A stretch of DNA of 22,750 bases from Alistipes sp. (GCA_017646785.1 JAGCLX010000062.1:1-22750), one strand, 5' to 3'; shown: positions 6,903-15,344, counted from the stretch's first letter. Notes: a model not told the origin generated them from the sequence alone. Program-made: numbers and translations.

Positions 6903-7030
6903 AAACAGGAGTCAGTGAGCAACATCTCAAATAATTCTCATGGACACACCAATTAGCTCATTTGACTCAAATTCTCATTAACCTAACTAAATTCGAAAGA
7001 GGACAATCTGTGAAGACGTCCTCTTTCATC
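6903..7030 (+). ncRNA. Candidate small RNA or tiny mRNA between promoter and hairpin
   Basis: The stretch from the predicted start near 6903 to the hairpin ending at 7027 is a self-contained unit of about 125 bases. It belongs to neither neighbour: the thioredoxin-like gene ends at 6752 and the membrane-protein gene runs towards it on the other strand. The only plus-strand frame of note is a 13-codon ORF (6940-6981, MDTPISSFDSNSH) without a ribosome-binding site. I match it to no known RNA family. The end points are inferred from the promoter and hairpin only. Confidence 0.4.
6995..7027. terminator. Perfect 10-bp hairpin, likely bidirectional terminator
   Basis: GAAAGAGGAC (6995-7004) pairs with GTCCTCTTTC (7018-7027) across a 13-base loop. 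It lies 22 bases past the stop of the minus-strand membrane-protein gene and at the end of the plus-strand promoter unit. Neither side has a long T run (plus side ATCATTATTAT), so it may end transcripts weakly in both directions. Confidence 0.65.
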
Positions 7031-7049
7031 ATTATTATACCCACATGAA

Positions 7050-8030
7050 TTATAGCGATGCAGCTACAGCAAGCGAGAGCAGCGCTGTATAGGTCACTAC
7101 AGAGATCATTATATTGCAGTGAATGAAATACACCGACAGCATAGCCACCGCTGTTGCAACGATAACGGTGAGCAAGGATGCCGAAGCCGAGGGGAGCAAC
7201 AGAGCCGCACAGAGCGCCACAACAAATAGCAACTGCAACGTTCTCCACACTCCGCGAGCACCCGATGAGCGTACATCACGCTGCGACACGTTAAGCACCA
7301 AGGATACCGCCTGCAGAAAGATAACAAAGGCCATAAACACTAAACGTGTAAGCGTTATGTTGTCAAGGATGTCTATATTAAAATTTGTTGTTAGGCTACT
7401 CCACCAGAGCGATAATGTGTGGGCGAAACTATCACCCAGAAGCCACTCTATATAGCAGTATGCGAACATGGGCAACAGCAAGCCAACCACAACAACCAAG
7501 GCCTCTCTAAACTTCTTACGTGCAACGATAAGTGCAAGCGACATCACTATAGGCACTACAACCAGCGACGCCTCAACAACCGCAAGCGTACCCGACACCG
7601 CCATCGCCGTGAAGAGCCTATTCACTCGCCTATGAGGGCCAAAGCAGTAGAACATATTGGCAAGGCTATACGACATCAGCAACACCACAACAGCCTGACG
7701 CAAAGCATCTTCAGTGACTATCATCGGAAGCAGCAACACGGCACTCAACGCCATGGGAGCCATCGTATCTGTGGGGTATATGTGTGACCTAAGCGCTGCG
7801 CGCGATAGTGACAGCACGCTCACAAAATAGATGAACACGATAAACACGCCCTCGATAAAACCTATACCGCCAGTCAGCGAACCGATGAATGACATGAGGC
7901 CTGAATATGGGGCTGGCGCAATACCGCTCTCGCCCGCCGACACGGCGAGCAACGTTATCATGATGATAGTCGTACCAAGGAGTGTCAACAGACCCTCGTA
8001 AAACTTATGTCTTGTAATATCTAATATCAT
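7050..8030 (-). CDS. Polytopic membrane protein of unknown function (DUF6427-like)
   Basis: A very hydrophobic inner-membrane protein with about nine to eleven predicted membrane segments and only short polar links (for example SLSRAALRSHIYPTDT and LNVSQRDVRSSGARGV). I see no catalytic or transporter signature. The general pattern resembles the DUF6427 family of Bacteroidota membrane proteins, a low-confidence assignment from memory. The frame is open to an ATG at 8141, but a TAnnTTTG element at 8071-8078 lies inside that extension. The extra 37 residues also look unlike the rest, so the ATG at 8030 (MILDITRHKFYEGLLTLLG, 326 residues) is preferred. It is divergent from tig and ends at a hairpin. 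Confidence 0.75.
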   Translation of the reverse strand: MILDITRHKFYEGLLTLLGTTIIMITLLAVSAGESGIAPAPYSGLMSFIGSLTGGIGFIEGVFIVFIYFVSVLSLSRAALRSHIYPTDTMAPMALSAVLLLPMIVTEDALRQAVVVLLMSYSLANMFYCFGPHRRVNRLFTAMAVSGTLAVVEASLVVVPIVMSLALIVARKKFREALVVVVGLLLPMFAYCYIEWLLGDSFAHTLSLWWSSLTTNFNIDILDNITLTRLVFMAFVIFLQAVSLVLNVSQRDVRSSGARGVWRTLQLLFVVALCAALLLPSASASLLTVIVATAVAMLSVYFIHCNIMISVVTYTALLSLAVAASL

Positions 8031-8070
8031 TGTCGCTATGCACCTTGGAGCTAACGCCCATTTTTCTCCA

Positions 8071-8078
8071 CAAAGGTA
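8071..8078 (-). promoter_or_regulatory. -7 element of the membrane-protein gene
   Basis: On the minus strand TACCTTTG (8071-8078) matches TAnnTTTG and lies about 40 bases before the preferred ATG at 8030. No good TTTG is found at the normal distance. It argues against the longer start at 8141. Confidence 0.55.
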
Positions 8079-8140
8079 GCCTAAAAATTGATAATCTGAC
8101 ACCTCTAACCAAAAATAATATACACTTTTCGCAGTGTTCA

Positions 8141-8171
8141 TTTCCGAATTAACATTTTTTTATTACCTTTG
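8141..8171 (+). promoter_or_regulatory. Promoter of tig
   Basis: TTTC (8141-8144), a 19-base spacer and TACCTTTG (8164-8171). Transcription would begin near 8178, leaving a leader of about 70 bases rich in A and T before the tig ATG. Confidence 0.7.
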
Positions 8172-8250
8172 CGCGACTTATACCTATATAAGTATAAAGT
8201 TGATTGGTGAGAGTATTTTTTTGAACGACAAAATAAACTAAAATAGAGTT

Positions 8251-9579
8251 ATGAATATTACAAGAGAACAGCGTGAGGGCGGCCTCTCAATTTTGAAGGT
8301 CGTTGTTGGCGAGGCTGACTATGGTCAGGCAGTAGAGAAGCAGTTGCGCGACTACAAGCGTAAGGCAAACGTTCCCGGTTTCCGTCCCGGTATGGTACCT
8401 ATGGGTATCGTTAAGAAGATGTATGGCAAGCACGTCGTTGCTGAGCAGTCATACCACATGGCATCAAACTCAGTATTTGAGTACTTGCAGAAGGAGAACA
8501 TCGACTACGTAGGTGATGTAATCCCTTCAGAGGAGCAGGGTGCATTCGACTTTGAGAACAACACCGAGTTCGAGTTCGTATTCGAGATTGGTGAGGCTCC
8601 AAAGATTGAACTTGAGCTCTCAGCTAAGGACAAGGTTACTTACAGCAAGATCAAGGTTGACAAGAAGATGCACAATGAGTATCGCTCTAACTACTTGCGT
8701 CGCTACGGCCGTCTTATCGACGTAGACAAGGTAGAGAAGGACGAGGCTCTTAACGTAACTTTGGATAACGGCGACATGCGCATCGAGGAGGCTTACGTAG
8801 GCCTTATCTCTATGAGCGACGAGGAGCGTAAGGAGTGGAAGGGCAAGAAGGTTGGTTACAAGACAACTGTAAACATCAACGAGCTCTACAAGAAGCCTGA
8901 GCAGCGCGCTGCTATCCTCTCAGTTAAGGAGGATGAGCTTGAGAACATCAAGCCAGAGTTCGAGTTGGAGATCACAAAGATTCGTCGTTTTGCTGATCCT
9001 GAGCTCAACGAGGAGTTCTTCAAGATGGCATTCCCCGCTGGCAACGTAAACTCTGAGGAGGAGCTCGACAAGTTCATCGACGAGGAGATTGAGCGTGAGC
9101 TCAAGCGCGAGTGCGACTTCATGTTCGCTAACCAGATGCGCAACTTCATCATCGAGAAGGCTGGCATCCAGATGCCTGAGGCATTCTTGAAGCGTTGGTT
9201 GTATGTAATCAACGAGGGTAAGTTCTCTATGGAGGAGATCGAGAAGGACTTCCCCGCATTCATCAAGATGTTCACATGGAACTACTTGCAGAAGCACTTC
9301 ATCACTGAGGCAGAGATTAAGGTAACACCCGAGGAGGCAAAGGCTGAGGCTATGACATTTGCTCAGATGCAGTTTGCTCAGTACGGCATGCCATCAGCAC
9401 CTGCTGACATGCTCGAGAACTTCGCTAAGCAGATCATGGATAACAAGGAGCAGCTCCAGAAGATCTATGAGAAGCTCTTCGAGGAGAAGGTTGTTGAGTA
9501 CCTCCGTGGCAAGGTGAAGGTTACTGAGAAGGCTATCTCAGCTGACGAGTTCGCAAAGCTCGCACAGGAGCTCGCATAA
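8251..9579 (+). CDS. tig: Trigger factor, ribosome-associated chaperone
   Basis: Ribosome-bound chaperone that shields nascent chains at the tunnel exit. The 442-residue length fits the family. The N-terminal ribosome-binding domain is clear: KRKANVPGFRPGMVPMGIVK (about residues 35-54) contains the GFRxG loop that contacts the ribosomal tunnel exit. The middle part (about 150-240) sits where the prolyl isomerase domain lies in E. coli, but shows little of its usual sequence. The C-terminal part (about 245-442) is long, charged and helical (EEELDKFIDEEIERELKREC), as expected for the chaperone arms. It has a good promoter, its own terminator, and lies upstream of clpP and clpX, the common bacterial order. 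Codon use is strongly biased, as for an abundant protein. Confidence 0.95.
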   Translation: MNITREQREGGLSILKVVVGEADYGQAVEKQLRDYKRKANVPGFRPGMVPMGIVKKMYGKHVVAEQSYHMASNSVFEYLQKENIDYVGDVIPSEEQGAFDFENNTEFEFVFEIGEAPKIELELSAKDKVTYSKIKVDKKMHNEYRSNYLRRYGRLIDVDKVEKDEALNVTLDNGDMRIEEAYVGLISMSDEERKEWKGKKVGYKTTVNINELYKKPEQRAAILSVKEDELENIKPEFELEITKIRRFADPELNEEFFKMAFPAGNVNSEEELDKFIDEEIERELKRECDFMFANQMRNFIIEKAGIQMPEAFLKRWLYVINEGKFSMEEIEKDFPAFIKMFTWNYLQKHFITEAEIKVTPEEAKAEAMTFAQMQFAQYGMPSAPADMLENFAKQIMDNKEQLQKIYEKLFEEKVVEYLRGKVKVTEKAISADEFAKLAQELA

Positions 9580-9613
9580 GGTTCCTGCCCCGCGGAAATA
9601 GCGACATATAAAG

Positions 9614-9651
9614 ACAATTCCCGGGCATACAAGGCTCGGGAATTGTTTTTG
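9614..9651 (+). terminator. Intrinsic terminator after tig
   Basis: Perfect 10-bp stem ACAATTCCCG (9614-9623) / CGGGAATTGT (9637-9646) followed by a T run to 9650. It stands between tig and clpP, yet no clear clpP promoter follows it. Confidence 0.9.
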
Positions 9652-9656
9652 TAAAA

Positions 9657-9712
9657 GACCACCAAGATAAGACTATGCTGTAGTCTTACTCTGTCACCGA
9701 CCCGCAGTGGTC
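9657..9712 (+). promoter_or_regulatory. Nested inverted repeats in the clpP leader
   Basis: An inner hairpin AAGACTA (9669-9675) / TAGTCTT (9681-9687) with loop TGCTG is enclosed by an outer pairing GACCAC (9657-9662) / GTGGTC (9707-9712). The structure fills the space between the tig terminator and the clpP start. It could be a leader RNA element or an operator; I recognise no known family. Confidence 0.4.
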
Positions 9713-9724
9713 GAAAAACAAATA

Positions 9725-10393
9725 ATGACTATGAAAGAATTTGACAAGTTTGCACGTCTTCACTGTGGCATCAACTCCATGACGTTGCATGATTTTCAGG
9801 CTCATGCACAGGGTTATGTATCGCCTACAATCATCGAGGAGCGCCACCTCAACGTAGCAACGATGGATGTATTCTCGCGCCTGATGATGGACCGCATCAT
9901 CTTTCTTGGCGCACCCATCTACGACGACGCTGCAAACATCATCCAGGCACAGCTGCTGTTTCTCGAGTCGGTAGATGCCGACAAGGATATCCAGCTCTAC
10001 ATCAACTCACCTGGTGGTTCGGTATCTGCAGGCTTGGGTATATACGACACCATGCAGCTCATTTCGTGTGATGTAGCCACTATATGTACAGGCATGGCGG
10101 CATCTATGGGAGCGGTGCTACTTACTGCAGGTGCTGCAGGTAAGCGCTCGGCACTACCTCACTCGCGCGTGATGATTCACCAGCCCCTTGGCGGTGTTCA
10201 GGGTCAAGCATCCGATATCGAAATTACAGCTCGCGAGATAGCAAAAACAAAGCGTGAGTTATACGAGATTCTCGCTTTACACTCGGGTAAGTCCATCGAG
10301 AAGATTGAGGCAGACGCTGACCGCGACTACTGGCTCACAGCGGCAGAGGCTGCGGAGTATGGCCTCATCGACAAGGTGTTGAGCCGCAGATAA
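9725..10393 (+). CDS. clpP: ATP-dependent Clp protease proteolytic subunit
   Basis: Serine peptidase that forms the double-heptamer barrel degrading proteins unfolded by ClpX. The catalytic triad is present: Ser127 in [11 protein letters not shown], His152 in [10 protein letters not shown] and Asp201 in [10 protein letters not shown] (numbering from the ATG at 9725). The oligomer motifs [18 protein letters not shown] and [14 protein letters not shown] are also intact. The 222-residue length is normal. The frame is open to a GTG at 9707, but that codon lies in an inverted repeat. ATGs at 9725 and 9731 fit the start seen in other Bacteroidales, whose N-terminus resembles [13 protein letters not shown]. 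clpX starts 19 bases downstream, so the two are co-transcribed. No clear promoter is seen between the tig terminator and this gene. Confidence 0.95.
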   Translation: MTMKEFDKFARLHCGINSMTLHDFQAHAQGYVSPTIIEERHLNVATMDVFSRLMMDRIIFLGAPIYDDAANIIQAQLLFLESVDADKDIQLYINSPGGSVSAGLGIYDTMQLISCDVATICTGMAASMGAVLLTAGAAGKRSALPHSRVMIHQPLGGVQGQASDIEITAREIAKTKRELYEILALHSGKSIEKIEADADRDYWLTAAEAAEYGLIDKVLSRR

Positions 10394-10412
10394 ACGACGT
10401 AAAGAGTAATAG

Positions 10413-11675
10413 ATGACACAGAAATCACGAAAAAATAGTGAGCGCAACGGCAACTGCTGCTCGTTTTGCGGAACACCCGCCGAGGAGGCACCATTGATGT
10501 TTAATGGTGGCGATGGCGCGTGCATCTGCTCGTCATGTATTGAGCATGGCTATGAGTTGCTCGTTGAGCATAATATTGTTGCGGGAGGCAAGAAGAGACA
10601 TGGCGTCAAGGGCTCTAAGTTCGAGCCACTTAAGAAGAGCGACCTCTTGCGCCCCAACCAGATAAAGAGTTTCCTTGACGACTATGTAATTGGCCAGGAT
10701 GCAGCGAAGCGTTATATGTCGGTTGCGGTATACAACCACTACAAACGTCTACTCTCGAAGGGTAAGACCGAGGATGTGGAGCTCGACAAGTCAAACATCG
10801 TGCTTGTAGGCCCCACAGGTACTGGCAAGACGCTTATGGCACGCACCATCGCGCGCTTGCTGCACGTACCCTTCTCGATTGTTGACGCTACGGCACTTAC
10901 TCAGGCAGGTTATGTAGGCGAGGATGTAGAGAGCATACTATCACGCTTGTTGCAGGCAGCGGACTACGATGTTGAGGCTGCCGAGCGAGGCATCATCTTC
11001 ATCGACGAGATAGACAAAATTGCCCGCAAGGGTGACAACCCATCTATCACACGCGATGTGTCGGGTGAGGGTGTACAGCAGGCACTGCTCAAGATTCTCG
11101 AGGGTACGGTTGTTAATGTACCTCCCCAGGGTGGTCGTAAGCATCCCGACCAGAAGTATATCCAGGTCGACACCTCGAACATATTGTTCATCTGTGGTGG
11201 CGCCTTCGATGGCATCGAGAAGAAAATTGCTATGCGTTTGAATACCAACGCTATCGGCTATGGCGCGCAGAATAAGCAGCGCATCAATGAGAACAACATC
11301 ATGAGCTACATTCAGCCACAGGATTTGCGCTCATTCGGCCTTATCCCCGAGCTCATTGGTCGCTTGCCCGTGCTCACATACATGGAGCCATTGGAGCGCG
11401 CTGCATTGCGTTCAATACTCACCGAGCCCAAGAACTCTATCATTCGCCAGTATGAGACACTGATGGCTATGGACGACATCAAGTTGACCTTTGCACCAGA
11501 GGTTCTTGACTACATTGTCGACAAGGCTCTTGAGTTCAAACTCGGTGCGCGCGGTTTGCGCTCTATCTGCGAGGCGGTGATGATGGACATCATGTTCGAC
11601 ATGCCCGAGGGTGAGAACAAAGAGTTTGTTGTGACCCTCGACTACGCAAAGTCGAAGATCGACAAGGCCGCATAG
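10413..11675 (+). CDS. clpX: ATP-dependent Clp protease ATP-binding subunit ClpX
   Basis: AAA+ unfoldase that recognises substrates and feeds them to ClpP. The 420-residue protein has the N-terminal zinc-binding domain with Cys16, Cys19, Cys39 and Cys42. Then come Walker A GPTGTGKT (133-140), the pore loop GYVG (166-169), Walker [10 protein letters not shown] (194-202), the [23 protein letters not shown] region with the arginine-rich sensors (split: [13 protein letters not shown] then [10 protein letters not shown]), and sensor 2 GARGLRSI near the C-terminus. The ClpP-docking IGF-type loop reads IGYG (281-284), with Tyr in the Phe position. It follows clpP by 19 bases. A small hairpin and T-rich stretch follow the gene. 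Confidence 0.97.
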   Translation: MTQKSRKNSERNGNCCSFCGTPAEEAPLMFNGGDGACICSSCIEHGYELLVEHNIVAGGKKRHGVKGSKFEPLKKSDLLRPNQIKSFLDDYVIGQDAAKRYMSVAVYNHYKRLLSKGKTEDVELDKSNIVLVGPTGTGKTLMARTIARLLHVPFSIVDATALTQAGYVGEDVESILSRLLQAADYDVEAAERGIIFIDEIDKIARKGDNPSITRDVSGEGVQQALLKILEGTVVNVPPQGGRKHPDQKYIQVDTSNILFICGGAFDGIEKKIAMRLNTNAIGYGAQNKQRINENNIMSYIQPQDLRSFGLIPELIGRLPVLTYMEPLERAALRSILTEPKNSIIRQYETLMAMDDIKLTFAPEVLDYIVDKALEFKLGARGLRSICEAVMMDIMFDMPEGENKEFVVTLDYAKSKIDKAA

Positions 11676-11698
11676 TAACTTTAGGCAATAAATTAGCG

Positions 11699-11714
11699 TT
11701 GTGCTTTAGCACAA
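11699..11714 (+). terminator. Small hairpin after clpX, possible terminator
   Basis: TTGTGC (11699-11704) / GCACAA (11709-11714) with a 4-base TTTA loop, followed after seven bases by a run of T (11721-11727). It lies 23 bases past the clpX stop and just upstream of the lysS -7 element. The stem is short, so the call is moderate. Confidence 0.5.
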
Positions 11715-11730
11715 TATGTAATTTTTTGCA

Positions 11731-11738
11731 TAACTTTG
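11731..11738 (+). promoter_or_regulatory. -7 promoter element of lysS-tpiA
   Basis: TAACTTTG is a full match to TAnnTTTG, 33 bases before the lysS ATG. The best upstream match (TTTA at 11705-11708) is in the loop of the preceding hairpin at a 22-base spacing, so the -33 element is weak. Confidence 0.65.
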
Positions 11739-11771
11739 TAGCGTGAATATAATAATTAAACCAATATAGAT

Positions 11772-13502
11772 ATGAATATCGAACTCAGTGAACAGGAACA
11801 GTTGCGCCGCCAGTCGCTTAAGGCGTTGCGCGAGTTGGGCATCAACCCCTACCCCGCAGCTCGTTTCGAGGTAAACGCAACAGCTCAGGAGATTGCCCAG
11901 AACTACGACGCAGAGAAGGGTAACTACCAGGAGGTTGCTATCGCAGGACGTATCATGAGCCGCCGTATCATGGGCTCTGCATCGTTCTTCGAACTTCAGG
12001 ACTCAACAGGTCGCATCCAGGTTTACATCCGTCGTGACGACATCTGTCCCGAAGGCGACCCCACACTCTACAACACCGTATTTAAGAAGCTCCTTGATAT
12101 TGGTGACTTCATCGGTGTTGAGGGCTTCGCATTCCTCACAAACACAGGCGAGTTGTCGGTACACTGTAAGAAGTTTACAGTGCTCTCAAAGTCTGTACGC
12201 CCCCTTCCCGTCGTTAAGCAGAAGGATGGCCAGACATTCGACGCACTCACCGACCCTGAGGTGCGCTATCGTCAGCGTTACCTCGACCTCGTTGTTAACC
12301 CACATGTTAAGGAGACCTTCATCAAGCGTGCGAAGATCATGCAGACCATGCGTGACTTCTTCAACGAGCGTGGCTACCTCGAGGTGGAGACCCCAATTTT
12401 GCAGCCCATCCCCGGTGGTGCTGCAGCGCGTCCATTCATCACACACCACAACGCTCTCGACATCGACTTCTACATGCGAATAGCTACGGAGTTGTACTTG
12501 AAGCGTCTTATCGTTGGTGGCTTTGATGGCGTCTATGAGTTCGGTAAGAACTTCCGTAACGAGGGCATGGACCGCACTCATAACCCCGAGTTCACATGTA
12601 TGGAGATCTATGTGGCATACAAGGACTACATCTGGATGCAGGAGTTCACCGAGCAGATGTTGGAGCGTGTGGCTATGGCTGTTAACGGCACAACAGATGT
12701 TGTGCTCGAGGGCAAGACCATCTCGTTCAAGGCCCCCTTCCGCCGTGTGACCATGACAGATGCCATCCGCGAGAAGACTGGCTACGACATCACAGGTCAG
12801 ACCGAGGAGCAGTTGCGCGAAGCATGTAAGCGCCTCAACGTAGAGATTGACGAGACCATGGGTAAGGGTAAGCTTATTGACGCTATCTTCGGTCAGTACT
12901 GCGAGGGCGACCTCATCCAGCCCACATTCGTTACAGACTATCCTATCGAGATGTCACCCTTGTGTAAGCGTCACCGCGACAACAATGACCTTACTGAGCG
13001 CTTCGAGCTCTTCGTAAATGGTAAGGAGTTGTGTAACGCATACTCAGAGCTTAACGACCCCATCGACCAGCTTGAGCGCTTCGAGGAGCAGATGCGCCTC
13101 TCGGAGAAGGGTGATGACGAGGCTATGGTTATCGATATGGACTTCGTTCGCGCATTGGAGTATGGTATGCCATCATGCTCAGGTATGGGTATCGGCATCG
13201 ACCGCCTCACAATGTTCATGACTGGTGAGACATCAATCCAGGATGTATTGTTCTTCCCCACTATGCGCCCCGAGAAGAAGGTGGTGGCTGATGCTGAGGA
13301 GGTATACACCGAGGCAGGCATCCCCGCTGAGTGGGTTGCAGTGGTTCAGAAGATGGGTTACATCACACTTGAGGCGTTCAAGAACACCGCTTCTACTGGT
13401 GGCATGAAGCTCTTTAACGACCTATGCGGCTTCAATAAGAAGAACAAGCTCGGTCTTGCAACAGCAGAGATCAAGGCTTGGATTGAGGCTCAGGCACAGT
13501 AA
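11772..13502 (+). CDS. lysS: Lysyl-tRNA synthetase, class II
   Basis: Charges tRNA-Lys with lysine in the cytoplasm. The N-terminal OB-fold anticodon-binding domain is seen in [20 protein letters not shown] (about residues 57-76) and [12 protein letters not shown]. Class II motifs follow: motif 1 around [20 protein letters not shown], motif 2 [20 protein letters not shown] and motif 3 [12 protein letters not shown]. At 576 residues it is about 70 longer than E. coli LysS. The extra length is a C-terminal extension after the [10 protein letters not shown] stretch (from about residue 505: [20 protein letters not shown] and onwards). I believe this is usual in Bacteroidales. It has a -7 element and is followed by tpiA after 40 bases without a terminator. 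Confidence 0.97.
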   Translation: MNIELSEQEQLRRQSLKALRELGINPYPAARFEVNATAQEIAQNYDAEKGNYQEVAIAGRIMSRRIMGSASFFELQDSTGRIQVYIRRDDICPEGDPTLYNTVFKKLLDIGDFIGVEGFAFLTNTGELSVHCKKFTVLSKSVRPLPVVKQKDGQTFDALTDPEVRYRQRYLDLVVNPHVKETFIKRAKIMQTMRDFFNERGYLEVETPILQPIPGGAAARPFITHHNALDIDFYMRIATELYLKRLIVGGFDGVYEFGKNFRNEGMDRTHNPEFTCMEIYVAYKDYIWMQEFTEQMLERVAMAVNGTTDVVLEGKTISFKAPFRRVTMTDAIREKTGYDITGQTEEQLREACKRLNVEIDETMGKGKLIDAIFGQYCEGDLIQPTFVTDYPIEMSPLCKRHRDNNDLTERFELFVNGKELCNAYSELNDPIDQLERFEEQMRLSEKGDDEAMVIDMDFVRALEYGMPSCSGMGIGIDRLTMFMTGETSIQDVLFFPTMRPEKKVVADAEEVYTEAGIPAEWVAVVQKMGYITLEAFKNTASTGGMKLFNDLCGFNKKNKLGLATAEIKAWIEAQAQ

Positions 13503-13542
13503 TTTACGACGAAACAAACATTAAATAAAAAGATTCTTTGAT

Positions 13543-14295
13543 ATGAGAAAGAAGATTGTTGCGGGTAACTGGAAGATGAACACCTTGCCCGCGGAGGGTG
13601 TAGAGCTTGCTAAGGGTGTAGCGGCTGGTCGTAAGGATGTTTGCGACTGCGTAACTCTTATCGTATGTCCTCCATTCACACACCTTCACAGCGTTATCGA
13701 GACTTTGAAGGGCACAAACGTAGCTGTTGGTGCACAGGATTGCGCAACAGAGGTTAAGGGTGCTTACACTGGTGAGGTATCTGCTGAGATGATTGCAGCA
13801 CTCGGTTGCGAGTATGTTATCCTTGGTCACTCTGAGCGTCGCCAGTACTATGGCGAGACATCTGAGACCTTGAACAAGAAGATGGCACGCGCATACGAGA
13901 ACAACCTCAAGCCTATCTACTGCGTAGGTGAGAACCTCGAGGAGCGCGAGGCAGGTCGTCACTTCGAGGTGTGCAAGCAGCAGATTGAGGAGGTGGTATT
14001 CAACCTCACCGAGGAGCAGTTCGCTAAGCTTGTTATCGCATACGAGCCTGTTTGGGCTATCGGTACTGGTAAGACTGCTACTGCTGAGCAGGCTGAGGAG
14101 ATCCACGCATACATCCGCGAGGTGTTGCGCTCTAAGTTCGGTGCAGCAGCTGAGGAGTGCGCTATCCTCTATGGTGGCTCATGCAAGCCCTCTAACGCTG
14201 GTGAGATCTTCTCTAAGGAGAACGTAGACGGTGGTCTTATCGGTGGCGCTGCGCTTAAGGCTGAGGACTTCCTTGGCATTGGCAAGGCTTTCTAA
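13543..14295 (+). CDS. tpiA: Triosephosphate isomerase
   Basis: Interconverts dihydroxyacetone phosphate and glyceraldehyde 3-phosphate in glycolysis. The 250-residue length is standard. Catalytic residues are all present: Asn9 and Lys11 in AGNWKMN, His96 in ILGHSERRQYY and Glu168 in AYEPVWAIGTGKTA, the last being the family signature and the start of the flexible loop 6. The phosphate-binding segments LYGGSCKP and VDGGLIGGAAL are intact. It lies 40 bases after lysS with no promoter or terminator between, so co-transcription with lysS is likely. Codon use shows strong bias. A strong hairpin follows and is shared with the convergent hydrolase gene. Confidence 0.98.
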   Translation: MRKKIVAGNWKMNTLPAEGVELAKGVAAGRKDVCDCVTLIVCPPFTHLHSVIETLKGTNVAVGAQDCATEVKGAYTGEVSAEMIAALGCEYVILGHSERRQYYGETSETLNKKMARAYENNLKPIYCVGENLEEREAGRHFEVCKQQIEEVVFNLTEEQFAKLVIAYEPVWAIGTGKTATAEQAEEIHAYIREVLRSKFGAAAEECAILYGGSCKPSNAGEIFSKENVDGGLIGGAALKAEDFLGIGKAF

Positions 14296-14331
14296 GCCAT
14301 CGGCATATATACCTATCCTATAAGGATATAA

Positions 14332-14372
14332 GAGAGATGTGTTGCCCAGTCGGACAACACATCTCTCATTTT
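14332..14372. terminator. Bidirectional terminator between tpiA and the hydrolase gene
   Basis: Perfect 13-bp stem GAGAGATGTGTTG (14332-14344) / CAACACATCTCTC (14355-14367) with a 10-base loop, followed on the plus side by ATTTTA. It lies between the convergent stops at 14295 and 14384, so it can serve both. A smaller hairpin (TATCCT/AGGATA, 14314-14328) precedes it. Confidence 0.88.
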
Positions 14373-14383
14373 ACTATATAAGA

Positions 14384-15181
14384 TTACCTTGTCACCATAC
14401 CAAGGATGGCATTAGCCGTGAGCTCAGGCTCCTCGTAGAATGCCATATGTCCAGAGTGCTCGAGCCATACCACTTCAGCAGTGGGGTCTGCATCAATCAT
14501 CTCTTGCGCCACATCCTCAGGGATGTAGTAGTCGTGGCGGCCAAACATAAACATATGCGGTATGCCACTATCTCGGAGCATATCGCCCCTGCTCTGGCGC
14601 TCTATCATGCCACCAAGAATAGCTATAACGCCTTCATCCTCAGTGATAAGTATAAGTTCACTTATATCCTCGATATAATCCTTTAGGCGCTTTACATTCT
14701 CTGGGGCAAATCCCGCATGAGGCACAAGACGCGCCAAGGTATTCTTCTTACCCGCCTTGATGAGTTCTATTTCACGACGGCGACGGTCGCACTTCTCCTG
14801 GCTATCAGCCGATGTTGTCGAGTGCAGAAGGATGATATTTTCAATGTGCTCTTTGTAGTTATCCAACATAGCCAAAGCGACATATCCACCCATAGAGTGG
14901 CCCACAACAGAGTAGCGATCTATGCCCAACGCCACCATGACGTTACCCACGCACTCCGCCAAGTACTCCATGGTGTGCACCTCACCCGCGATGGTTGATA
15001 TGCCATGACCGGGGAGGTCGAGCGTAACAACGCGCACATGATTTTTGAGCAGGTCGACAAACTCGTCCCACACAAGCATTGACTCAAGATAGCCATGTAA
15101 AAGCACGACGCATCGTTCACCGCGCTCGGTGTCTGCAATATGCATAGGGGTATCCCCTGCCATAATAAATTTCTCAACCAT
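14384..15181 (-). CDS. Alpha/beta hydrolase
   Basis: A 265-residue alpha/beta-hydrolase fold enzyme without a signal peptide, so probably cytoplasmic. Seen in order: the oxyanion loop VVLLHGYLESMLVW (about 25-38), the LDLPGHGIS turn (54-62), the nucleophile elbow VVGHSMGGY (92-100) with Ser96, the acid Asp217 in MFGRHDYYIPED and the histidine His245 in LEHSGHMAFYEEP. The triad and spacing are complete. The middle helical cap (about 125-200) is charged and gives no substrate hint. Similar proteins include esterases, lactonases and C-C bond hydrolases; the substrate cannot be told here. It is divergent from dapF and converges with tpiA on a shared terminator. Confidence 0.88.
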   Translation of the reverse strand: MVEKFIMAGDTPMHIADTERGERCVVLLHGYLESMLVWDEFVDLLKNHVRVVTLDLPGHGISTIAGEVHTMEYLAECVGNVMVALGIDRYSVVGHSMGGYVALAMLDNYKEHIENIILLHSTTSADSQEKCDRRRREIELIKAGKKNTLARLVPHAGFAPENVKRLKDYIEDISELILITEDEGVIAILGGMIERQSRGDMLRDSGIPHMFMFGRHDYYIPEDVAQEMIDADPTAEVVWLEHSGHMAFYEEPELTANAILGMVTR

Positions 15182-15220
15182 AGGGCACTCTTCTTTTTAC
15201 TTATGATGCATAACGTAGTA

Positions 15221-15252
15221 CAATGTTACGAAAAAAAGGCGGGAATAGCAAA
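15221..15252 (-). promoter_or_regulatory. Likely promoter of the alpha/beta hydrolase gene
   Basis: On the minus strand TTTG (15249-15252), a 20-base spacer and TAACATTG (15221-15228), which differs from TAnnTTTG at one position. The leader to the ATG at 15181 would be about 33 bases. Confidence 0.5.
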
Positions 15253-15289
15253 TGGTCGAACTAAAAAAAGTTATTTATGGCGCTGTAAT

Positions 15290-15320
15290 TTTGAATGGCT
15301 AAAAATTATTTGTATCTTTG
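15290..15320 (+). promoter_or_regulatory. Promoter of the dapF operon
   Basis: TTTG (15290-15293), a 19-base spacer and TATCTTTG (15313-15320). It matches the consensus fully and decides the dapF start: an upstream TTG at 15318 falls inside the -7 element, so the ATG at 15345 must be used. Confidence 0.8.
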
Positions 15321-15344
15321 ACCGAATATATAGTTAAAAAAAGT

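Noticed and set aside
8886..9297. Two overlapping minus-strand frames of 125-129 residues over tig
   Set aside because: Ser- and Leu-rich shadows created by the repeated GAG and AAG codons of trigger factor.
13504..14106. A 200-residue open frame on the minus strand over tpiA
   Set aside because: It is antisense to a gene with all triosephosphate isomerase catalytic motifs. The open frame follows from the biased codon use of tpiA, and the Leu- and Cys-rich product matches nothing I know.
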